Below, one piece after another: positions 1 to 6,179 of a DNA stretch of 7,815 nucleotides. The number at the start of each line of letters is the position of its first letter. The first letter of the stretch is position 1. A program made the position numbers and the translations under genes. Under the pieces are notes generated by a model, which had not been told where the DNA came from, made no database searches, and was given only the letters and a program-made list of their open reading frames with translations. Source of the stretch: an uncultured Thermoleophilia bacterium (lineage in GTDB: Bacteria > Actinomycetota > Thermoleophilia > Gaiellales > F1-60-MAGs149); assembly GCA_902806305.1 (NCBI GenBank), contig CADCWC010000180.1, forward strand, positions 1 through 7,815, in the 5' to 3' direction.

Positions 1-2606
1 AACGTGAAGTCCTTGGCGAAGAACCGCACCTTGACGCCCGCGGCGGGCAGCTTCCCGCGGTTCGTCACCCGCGCGACGATCGTGTTGTCGTGCCCCTCCC
101 AAGGCACGTTGCGGAACGCGGGGTCGGCCGCGCTGCGGCCGTTCGAGACCTCGATGTCCGGGCTCTGCCAATCCGTGCTCGGAGCCCACGGCGTGAGCGC
201 CGGATCGGGCTCCTGGTCGAGGCCGTAGCGCACGCGGATGGTGGCCGAGTCCGCCGTGGTCGAGATGACGTCGACCACGAAGTCGTTCGGGAACTGCGGC
301 GAGCTGGTGTCGACCTCCTCGTAGTCGTCACCGGTCTGGAACTCGGCCCGGTCCGCGTCGGAGTCGTCCCGCAGGCGCAGGATCTCCGGGCGGTTCATCG
401 GCGTGGCGCCACGCGACGTCACGTCCGAGCCGAACACCGTCAGCGCTGCCGGCGGGTCCGTCTCCACGCTCCGCCCCGGGACGTTCGGCCGATACTCCAG
501 GTAGTAGTTGCGCCCGTCCGTGATGCGCACCTCGGCGGCGGCGAAGCGCCCGGCGGGCGGTGCGCCGGCTCCGGCGGCGTGGAGCGTGAACGTCTCGTCG
601 ACGTTGCCGAACACGCCGAAGTTGAAGAGCTTCACGCGCGCCTCGTCCACCCAGCCGAGCATCAGCCGGTGACCGGCCGAGGGCAGCGGCAGCCCTTCCT
701 CCCAGGCCATCAGCTCCCAGCTGCGCGGGTTCGCGGAGGCGATGCGCGGGCGGAGCGCGGGGTCGTGGGCGGCGGCCTGGAAGTACTGGTCGTTCAGCTG
801 CAGGTTGTGGCCCAGCTCGTGGGCCAGCGTCTCGTGGAACAGGCGGCCGGCCTGCGGCTGGGCGGCCCAGTCGTCGGGCATGTAGACCGCGCCGAAGGCC
901 CGGAAGACCGGCATCGGGAACAGGTTCGCGGTCCAGCCGATCAGGTGCGTCCGCGCGCCGAGGTTGGCCCGCGGCCACACGAACCGGGACTGGGCCGTCC
1001 CGGTGGCGGGCACCGTCCGGACGACGATCACCAACGAGTCCACGACGCGAAGGTCGAGGAAGGCCGGGGCGTTCACGTCGCCGCCGTTGCGCTGCACGAT
1101 CTGCGCCACGACGGTGGCCGCGAACGACTCGACCGGACTCCACTGCACCCAGTCCGTGACGCCGTCGCCGTCGTCGTCCTTGTTCGCGCCGGTGAAGTAG
1201 GTGCCCCACGCGCCGGGGAGGGTGACCGGCCCGACGATGTCCACGAGGTCGATGCCGAAGAGCCCGTTCGAGGCTTGGTCGAAATACGCCGCCACCGACC
1301 GCGTCTGCCCCGCCACCGTGACGCCGTCGACGAGCTCGTCGCGGAAGCCGTCGACGATGCCGGTCAGCGCCGCGCCGCCGGGATAGGCGGCGTCAGCGGT
1401 GTCCACGAGCACGACGGCCACCCGCCGGCGGCCGAGGGCCGGGACGACCCTGCTGTTCTGCGGACGGGTGAAGTCACCGCCGCCCCAGGTGCCGCCGGAC
1501 GGGCCGGCCTCGACGGCGCCGAGCACGGACAGCGACGGGCCGGTGACCGGGTCGAGCCAGGTGTCGGTCACCTCGAAGCGGACCCGGGCGACCTCCGCGC
1601 CCGTCGTCCGGTGGACGGCGGCGAGCTCGTGGGGACCACTCAACCAGCCTGCGGTCAGCATGACGTCCGGCTTCGCGGCGTCGAAGCTGACGTCGCGCGA
1701 GTACGACACCATCGCCGCCGACTCGGCCGGCTCGACGACGAACTCGAGCTCCTCGAACGTCAGCGCCGGGTCGTTCACGACCACCGGCACCCTCGCCCAG
1801 CCCGCCACGAACAGCGGCTCGGCCGGGACGTGCAGCTCGACCGGCGCGGGCGCGGGGGCGGGCTCGGCGAGCAGCAGCTCGTCGCCCGCCCCGATGACGA
1901 ACGTGTCACCGCCGAGCGGTCGGGCCGCCCAGAGGTCCGTCAGCCCGTCGACCAGCACGCGCGGCGGGGCGGCCGGGTCGTCCAGGTCGACCTCGACCAC
2001 GCGACCGCCCGCCGCGTCGGCCACGACCAGGCGACGTTGCGCGGCGTCGGCGAAGGCCAGGTCGACCGGAGCCCCGAGGCCCGTGGCGATCGGCGTGGGC
2101 CCGGGCGCGGCGTCGAACAGCTGCAGGCGGCCGTCACCGAGGGCCTCCGCCACGTACGCGTGGCCGCCGGCGGCGTCGACGACGAGGCCGCGGCTGCGCC
2201 GGAGGAGCCGGCTCAGGACCGCCGCGCCGAGCGGTTGCAGGACGATCTCGAGCAGTCGGCCGGTCGGGCTGCCCTCGGCGACGAGCACGCGTCCGCGCGC
2301 GTCGTCGACGGAGACGGCGGTCGGGTTCGCGAACCGCCGGGCGAGCTGCACGGCCGGTGTGCCGTCGAGCGGCGCCCGCCAGAGGCCGAGCGCACTGCCC
2401 GCGACGAAGGCGGTGGCGCCCGCCTCGTCGAGGTCGAGGCTGCGCGGCCGGCCCGGGACCTGCGTGAGGACGTCGGCCTGCCCGGTCCCGAGGTCGACGC
2501 CGACGAGTCGGCCGTCGCGGTGGAGCACGACGACCTGCGTCGTGCCGGGACGGGGACGGATCGCGACCCCACCGGCCGCGGTGGAGATGACGCGCAGGTT
2601 CGACAT
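1..2606 (-). CDS. Beta-propeller / M6-like zinc metalloprotease / CARDB-like protein, C-terminus cut by left edge
   Basis: At least 868 codons are visible and the frame stays open to the window edge. Residues ~12-247 hold six repeats of about 42 residues (starting near 12, 56, 97, 140, 181 and 225), with a recurring pattern of xVD followed by YVA or LVA, as in NHL/SMP-30-like propellers. A short Ala-Pro linker (~248-254) leads to a beta-rich, Ig-like stretch (~255-355). Residues ~390-740 resemble peptidase family M6 (immune inhibitor A type): zinc motif HELGH at 596-600, predicted catalytic Glu597, third ligand Asp606, and Met-turn WELM at 630-633 followed by LGW. A calcium-loop-like DxDxDGVxD lies at 477-485. 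From Trp813 a CARDB-like adhesion domain begins and is truncated. The ATG at 2606 is certain: it has a GAGG Shine-Dalgarno 7 bases upstream, an in-frame TGA at 2643-2645, and no other start between. No signal peptide or membrane segment is seen, which is unusual for M6. Peptidase activity is inferred from motifs; the substrate is unknown. Confidence 0.9.
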   Translation of the reverse strand, partial: MSNLRVISTAAGGVAIRPRPGTTQVVVLHRDGRLVGVDLGTGQADVLTQVPGRPRSLDLDEAGATAFVAGSALGLWRAPLDGTPAVQLARRFANPTAVSVDDARGRVLVAEGSPTGRLLEIVLQPLGAAVLSRLLRRSRGLVVDAAGGHAYVAEALGDGRLQLFDAAPGPTPIATGLGAPVDLAFADAAQRRLVVADAAGGRVVEVDLDDPAAPPRVLVDGLTDLWAARPLGGDTFVIGAGDELLLAEPAPAPAPVELHVPAEPLFVAGWARVPVVVNDPALTFEELEFVVEPAESAAMVSYSRDVSFDAAKPDVMLTAGWLSGPHELAAVHRTTGAEVARVRFEVTDTWLDPVTGPSLSVLGAVEAGPSGGTWGGGDFTRPQNSRVVPALGRRRVAVVLVDTADAAYPGGAALTGIVDGFRDELVDGVTVAGQTRSVAAYFDQASNGLFGIDLVDIVGPVTLPGAWGTYFTGANKDDDGDGVTDWVQWSPVESFAATVVAQIVQRNGGDVNAPAFLDLRVVDSLVIVVRTVPATGTAQSRFVWPRANLGARTHLIGWTANLFPMPVFRAFGAVYMPDDWAAQPQAGRLFHETLAHELGHNLQLNDQYFQAAAHDPALRPRIASANPRSWELMAWEEGLPLPSAGHRLMLGWVDEARVKLFNFGVFGNVDETFTLHAAGAGAPPAGRFAAAEVRITDGRNYYLEYRPNVPGRSVETDPPAALTVFGSDVTSRGATPMNRPEILRLRDDSDADRAEFQTGDDYEEVDTSSPQFPNDFVVDVISTTADSATIRVRYGLDQEPDPALTPWAPSTDWQSPDIEVSNGRSAADPAFRNVPWEGHDNTIVARVTNRGKLPAAGVKVRFFAKDFT

Positions 2607-2610
2607 GGTG

Positions 2611-2653
2611 CCCCCTCGTTCGTCGTGGCGCGTGCCACGATCTCAGGAACGAG
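2611..2653 (-). promoter_or_regulatory. Leader hairpin overlapping the ribosome binding site of the protease gene
   Basis: In the mRNA sense, 2653-2647 (CTCGTTC) can pair with 2621-2615 (GAACGAG), and inside that 2640-2634 (TCGTGGC) pairs with 2629-2623 (GCCACGA) around the tetraloop ACGC. This gives two perfect 7-bp stems separated by a 6/1 internal loop. The outer right arm runs into the Shine-Dalgarno GAGG (2617-2614), so folding would partly hide the site. There is no T-run after the stem, so it does not look like a classical intrinsic terminator. It lies in the 80-base gap between the peroxidase and protease genes, where I see no convincing promoter. It may tune translation or protect an mRNA end; the role is inferred. 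Confidence 0.5.
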
Positions 2654-2686
2654 CGCGCCGCGGTACGGCTGATACACCGGGTCGCG

Positions 2687-4180
2687 CTACGACAGGCTCG
2701 CCACGACGCCCGCCGCCCGCAGCAGGTCCGTCACGCGGAACTCGTCGCCCTCGCCGTAGGTCGGGGTCCAGTGCGGGTCCTGCCGCAGGTACGAGCCACG
2801 GTCACCGGTCAGGAGCCCGACGATGACCTCGGCCACGATCCGCCCGCCCACGGGTCCGAGGTGCGTGCCGTCCGCCGTCACCGCGGCCTCGCGCAGGACG
2901 TAGAACCAGAGCGGCGTGCGGCGGTGCAGGTCGAGCTCGCGCAGGTCGGAGAGGTCGCTCCCGGCCAGCTCGGGGAGCTCCATCGCCCGCGCCACGCTCT
3001 GGCCCGACGGCACCCTCAGGACGAGGGCCCGCAGCAGGTTGCGCGTGGCGAGCGACGTCGCCGACCCGGGCGACTGCCCCATCAGCCGGAACAGCACGGA
3101 GGACAGCGTGGTGTCGATCAGCTTGTTCGGCCGCGCCCGCCCGTCGCCGAAGTCGAAGAACGTCTGCCAGTCGATGAACCGGCGTGGCGCCCGTCGCCCG
3201 CCGCGCAGGTCGGCCGGGTCGTCCGCGTCCGCGGCCGCCGGATCGAAGACCAGGGCGAAGAACTGCTGCGTCGGGTCGGTGCTGCTCGTGCCGAAGTTGG
3301 CGCGGTAGCTCGGCCGGATCTGCGAGTGGCCGAAGCGGTAGGCGGCGACGGAGAACTCGACCGGGATGTACGGGTCGTTCCGCCACCGGTAGTGCCGTGG
3401 CCCCGACGCGAGCACGTCGTCTGCGAGCGGGCGACCGACCGTCGCGGGCAGGAACTCGTGCAGGACGAGCCACTGGTAATGCCATCGCACCGTGCGCTGC
3501 GCCTCGGCGAACACCTCGTCGGTGGTGTAGCCCGAGCCGAGCGCGGCGCGGACGTCGGCCACGACCACGTTGTGGAAGCGCACGAGCGCGAGGTGGAACT
3601 GCGAGACGACGAGGTTCTCGTCGTTGCGGGGATCGCCCGCGAGGACGGTCAGCTGGCTGTTCCGGGGCAGGTCGTGGCGGTCGAGTCCGTCGATCGAGAC
3701 GGCCCCGGAGCCGGGCACCGCCTCGGTCAGCAACGTCGTCCGGCCGGCGTCGACGCTGCGGTCGTAGAGGTGCGGGGACACCCCGGGTCCGCCCCCGTAG
3801 AGGCTGTCGAGGTCGAGCGCGGGGATCCGGAAGTTGCGGATCGACTCCGGGTCCTGCCTCCGCGCGAGGCTCGAGGTCGGATCGAACGTCATGTCGTGGT
3901 CGAGGAACTGGCCGAGGAACGTGAACCCCGCCGTCATGGTCGGGTTGTCCGGGTTGTCCGCGCTCTTGGCCGGATCCGTGATCAGCGTGATCGGATCCGA
4001 CAGGTCGTCGCCTGCGTCCATCGGCCCGCCCGGCGCGCCGAGCTCGGCCAGTGCGCCGCGGATCAGCGGCGTGTCGGCGGCGAAGGGCGGGAGCGTCGGG
4101 AACAGCCGTCCGAAGCGGCCGTGGTCGTAGAACGTCGAGCGTGGCGTCAGCTGGCCGGCGTCCGCGTCGCCGTGGCTCAT
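2687..4180 (-). CDS. Animal-type haem peroxidase (peroxidase-cyclooxygenase superfamily)
   Basis: The protein has 497 residues, essentially all one haem peroxidase domain (An_peroxidase type). Family enzymes use H2O2 to oxidise halides or organic substrates. The distal motif GQFLDHD supplies Gln91, Asp94 (covalent haem ester in mammalian relatives), distal His95 and calcium-ligand Asp96. GDPRNDEN supplies catalytic Arg185 and the second haem-ester residue Glu188. YRFGHS supplies proximal His285. Asn381 (RNLLR) probably corresponds to the Asn that hydrogen-bonds the proximal His. The residue after Glu188 is Asn189, where myeloperoxidase has its haem-linked Met. The ATG at 4180 was chosen because AGGAG lies 7 bases upstream; an in-frame GTG at 4210 would add 10 residues but has a poorer site. 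Neither version has a signal peptide or membrane segment, although mammalian relatives are secretory. The protease gene follows 80 bases downstream and is probably co-transcribed. The family call is firm; the substrate is unknown. Confidence 0.95.
   Translation of the reverse strand: MSHGDADAGQLTPRSTFYDHGRFGRLFPTLPPFAADTPLIRGALAELGAPGGPMDAGDDLSDPITLITDPAKSADNPDNPTMTAGFTFLGQFLDHDMTFDPTSSLARRQDPESIRNFRIPALDLDSLYGGGPGVSPHLYDRSVDAGRTTLLTEAVPGSGAVSIDGLDRHDLPRNSQLTVLAGDPRNDENLVVSQFHLALVRFHNVVVADVRAALGSGYTTDEVFAEAQRTVRWHYQWLVLHEFLPATVGRPLADDVLASGPRHYRWRNDPYIPVEFSVAAYRFGHSQIRPSYRANFGTSSTDPTQQFFALVFDPAAADADDPADLRGGRRAPRRFIDWQTFFDFGDGRARPNKLIDTTLSSVLFRLMGQSPGSATSLATRNLLRALVLRVPSGQSVARAMELPELAGSDLSDLRELDLHRRTPLWFYVLREAAVTADGTHLGPVGGRIVAEVIVGLLTGDRGSYLRQDPHWTPTYGEGDEFRVTDLLRAAGVVASLS
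3971..3999. repeat. Imperfect inverted repeat inside the peroxidase gene
   Basis: Arms CGGATCC (3971-3977) and GGATCCG (3993-3999) pair. After a two-base bulge (3978-3979), GATCA (3980-3984) pairs with TGATC (3988-3992) around GCG. Twelve base pairs in 29 bases is long for a coding region. It encodes the symmetrical peptide SDPITLITDP at residues 61-70 of the peroxidase, so it may simply reflect repeated codons for Asp-Pro and Ile-Thr. Confidence 0.5.
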
Positions 4181-4187
4181 GGCTCTG

Positions 4188-4196
4188 CTCCTCCCT
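4188..4196 (-). promoter_or_regulatory. Shine-Dalgarno site of the peroxidase gene
   Basis: The sequence AGGGAGGAG in the mRNA sense contains AGGAG (4192-4188), ending 7 bases before the ATG at 4180. This strong, well-spaced site decides for that ATG over the in-frame GTG at 4210, which lies upstream of this site. Confidence 0.8.
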
Positions 4197-4217
4197 GGAC
4201 GAGGCGTCACCGGTGGA

Positions 4218-4234
4218 GAGGCCGGACTGGCCTC
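4218..4234. promoter_or_regulatory. Dyad in the divergent intergenic region, possible operator or leader hairpin
   Basis: GAGGCC (4218-4223) and GGCCTC (4229-4234) form a perfect 6-bp dyad around GGACT. It lies about 17 bases downstream of the predicted leftward transcription start, so it would be in the peroxidase leader. It is also about 28 bases upstream of the rightward -10 element. A regulator binding here could affect either gene. Such short dyads are common in GC-rich DNA, so this is tentative. Confidence 0.3.
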
Positions 4235-4257
4235 CCGATGCCGGTGCGTGGCAGGTC

Positions 4258-4263
4258 ACACTA
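4258..4263 (-). promoter_or_regulatory. Candidate -10 element for the peroxidase-protease operon
   Basis: Read leftward the sequence is TAGTGT, which fits the actinobacterial TANNNT -10 pattern. A start near 4251 would give a leader of about 70 bases before the peroxidase ATG. No good -35 hexamer is seen at the expected distance, which is usual for actinobacterial promoters. It shares the bases TA (4262-4263) with the rightward -10 element. Confidence 0.4.
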
Positions 4264-4267
4264 GAGT
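4262..4267 (+). promoter_or_regulatory. Candidate -10 element for a leaderless GH15 transcript
   Basis: TAGAGT fits TANNNT and ends 6 bases before the ATG at 4274, which is the spacing expected if transcription starts at or next to the A of the start codon. There is no Shine-Dalgarno sequence immediately upstream of that ATG, which agrees with leaderless initiation, common in Actinomycetota. The -35 region (about 4239-4244, TGCCGG) is weak. Confidence 0.5.
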
Positions 4268-4273
4268 GCGCGG

Positions 4274-6172
4274 ATGGCCGCCGCTCGCTCCCGTGACCTG
4301 CCGCTCAGCCGGTCCCCGTTCCCGCCCATCGCGGACTACGCGTTCCTGTCCGACTGCGAGGTGACCGCGCTCATCGCGCCGAGCGGCAACGTCGAGTGGT
4401 TGTGTGCGCCACGGCTCGACTCGCCGAGCATCTTCGCGGCGATCCTCGACCGCGACGCAGGCGCGTTCCGGCTCGGGCCGGCCGACGCGGCCGTTCCGGC
4501 CGCCCGACGATACCTGCCGGGCACGATGGTGCTCGAGACGACGTGGGGCACGACGACCGGCTGGGTGATCGTGCGGGACGTGCTGCTGATCGGCCCGTGG
4601 CACGACGACGACCAGGTGTCACACACGCACCACCGGACGCCGACCGACTACACCGCCGACCACACGCTGCTCCGGACCATCCGCTGCGTGAACGGCGAGG
4701 TCCAGCTGGCGCTCGACTGCGAGCCGATCCTCGACTACGGGCGCCGGCCGGTGCACTGGTCCTACACCGATCGCGGCTATCACCAGGGCCTCGCCCAGGC
4801 CGACGGCGTCGACCTGCAGCTGCGGCTGACCACCGACATGCGGCTCGGTTTCGAGGGGCCCCGCGCCACGGCCCGGACGCTCGTCAAGGAGGGGGACCTG
4901 CGCTTCTGCGCCCTCTCGTGGAGCGCGATCGAGCCGCCGTTCACGTACGACGACGCCTACGGGCGCCTCGTCTGGACCGCGCACCACTGGCAGCACTGGC
5001 TGGCCCGGGGCGACTTCCCCGATCATCGCTGGCGGGGCTTCCTGCAGCGGAGCGCGCTGACGCTGAAGGGCCTGACGTACGCGCCGAGCGGCGCGCTCGC
5101 GGCCGCCGCCACGACGTCCCTGCCGGAGACGCCGGGCGGTGACCGCAACTGGGACTACCGCTACACGTGGATCCGCGACTCGACCTTCGCGCTCTGGGGC
5201 CTCTACACGCTCGGCTTCGACTGGGAGGCGAACGACTTCTTCTACTTCATCGCCGACCTGGCCGAGCGCGACGACGAGCTGCAGATCATGTACGGCGTGG
5301 GCGGCGAGCGCGAGCTGCCGGAAGAGGAGCTCGACCACCTCGACGGCTACGAGGGCGCCCGGCCCGTGCGCGTCGGCAACGGGGCGCACGACCAGCGCCA
5401 GAACGACCTCTGGGGCGCGGTGCTCGACTCCGTCTACCTGCACACGAAGTCGAGGGACCGGCTCGACGACCGCATCTGGCGCGTGCTGAAGCGTCAGGTC
5501 GAGTGCGCACTGCGCTACTGGCGTGAGCCCGACCGAGGCCTCTGGGAGGTGCGCGGCGAGCCGCGGCACTTCACCTCGTCGAAGGTGATGTGCTGGGTCG
5601 CGGTCGACCGCGGCGCCCGGCTGGCGCGCCTCCGTGACGAGCCGGAGCTCGCCGCCTCCTGGCAGGCCGCGGCCGACGAGATCCACGCGGACGTGTGCGC
5701 GAACGGCTTCGACGAGCGTGGCGTCCTCACGCAGTCGTACGGCTCGCCCGCCCTCGACGCCTCGCTGCTCCTCGTGCCGCTCGTCCGGTTCCTGCCGCCC
5801 GACGACCCCCGCGTCCGGACGACGGTGCTCGCGATCGCCGACGAGCTGACGGTCGACGGTCTCGTGCTGCGCTACCGGGTCGACCAGACGGACGACGGCT
5901 TCGAGGGCGAGGAGGGCAGCTTCACGATCTGCTCGTTCTGGCTCGTCTCCGCCCTGGCGGAGATCGGCGAGCACGGGCGCGCGTACGCGCTCTGCGAGAA
6001 GCTCCTGTCGCTGGCGAGCCCGCTCGACCTGTACGCCGAGCAGATCGATCCCCGGAGCGGCCGGCATCTCGGCAACTTCCCGCAGGCCTTCACGCACCTG
6101 GCGCTCATCAACGCCGTCATCCACGTGATCCGTCTGGAGCAGGGCGCGGCGCCGGGCGAGTTCGCCCGCTGA
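4274..6172 (+). CDS. Glycoside hydrolase family 15 protein (glucoamylase / trehalase-like)
   Basis: The protein has 632 residues, close to the length of the mycobacterial GH15 trehalase group, which it resembles from the N-terminal PPIADYAFLSDCEV block onward. Family members release glucose with inversion from alpha-glucosides. Residues ~15-250 form the N-terminal beta-rich domain and ~255-625 the (alpha/alpha)6 barrel. Visible barrel motifs are NWDYRYTWIRD (292-302), GLWEVRGEP (422-430) with predicted general acid Glu425, and YAEQIDP (587-593) with predicted general base Glu589, followed by GNFPQAF. No signal peptide is seen, so it probably acts in the cytoplasm on an internal sugar; trehalose is the likeliest substrate but is not proven by the sequence. 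The ATG at 4274 lacks a Shine-Dalgarno site and sits 6 bases after a -10-like hexamer. A polyol dehydrogenase begins 7 bases after the stop, suggesting an operon. The family call is firm; trehalase versus maltooligosaccharide specificity is open. Confidence 0.95.
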   Translation: MAAARSRDLPLSRSPFPPIADYAFLSDCEVTALIAPSGNVEWLCAPRLDSPSIFAAILDRDAGAFRLGPADAAVPAARRYLPGTMVLETTWGTTTGWVIVRDVLLIGPWHDDDQVSHTHHRTPTDYTADHTLLRTIRCVNGEVQLALDCEPILDYGRRPVHWSYTDRGYHQGLAQADGVDLQLRLTTDMRLGFEGPRATARTLVKEGDLRFCALSWSAIEPPFTYDDAYGRLVWTAHHWQHWLARGDFPDHRWRGFLQRSALTLKGLTYAPSGALAAAATTSLPETPGGDRNWDYRYTWIRDSTFALWGLYTLGFDWEANDFFYFIADLAERDDELQIMYGVGGERELPEEELDHLDGYEGARPVRVGNGAHDQRQNDLWGAVLDSVYLHTKSRDRLDDRIWRVLKRQVECALRYWREPDRGLWEVRGEPRHFTSSKVMCWVAVDRGARLARLRDEPELAASWQAAADEIHADVCANGFDERGVLTQSYGSPALDASLLLVPLVRFLPPDDPRVRTTVLAIADELTVDGLVLRYRVDQTDDGFEGEEGSFTICSFWLVSALAEIGEHGRAYALCEKLLSLASPLDLYAEQIDPRSGRHLGNFPQAFTHLALINAVIHVIRLEQGAAPGEFAR

Positions 6173-6179
6173 CCGGACG

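Noticed and set aside
328..1209. Minus-strand open frame of 293 codons inside the protease region
   Set aside because: It is in a different frame from the one with the zinc motif and Met-turn, and its product is Arg-rich low-complexity sequence.
90..2672. Plus-strand open frame of 860 codons antisense to the protease gene
   Set aside because: Its product is Arg/Val/His/Glu-rich with no recognisable domain. Such long antisense frames are expected where the true gene has G/C third positions, and the minus strand carries clear catalytic motifs in order.
3942..3959. Tandem 9-base repeat GGGTTGTCC
   Set aside because: It encodes the repeated tripeptide Asp-Asn-Pro in the peroxidase (residues 75-80). 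Two copies in a coding region do not indicate a functional repeat.
4181..4210. GTG start at 4210 adding ten residues to the peroxidase
   Set aside because: The strong Shine-Dalgarno AGGAG lies between the GTG and the ATG at 4180 with ideal spacing for the ATG, and the extra residues are Arg/Pro-rich without a signal function.
2771..4264. Plus-strand open frame of 497 codons antisense to the peroxidase
   Set aside because: It has the same antisense artefact composition (Arg, Val, Glu, His), no domain, and the opposite strand has a complete haem peroxidase.
4619..6124. Minus-strand open frame of 501 codons antisense to GH15
   Set aside because: It has shadow composition without motifs and is fully contained in an intact GH15 gene.
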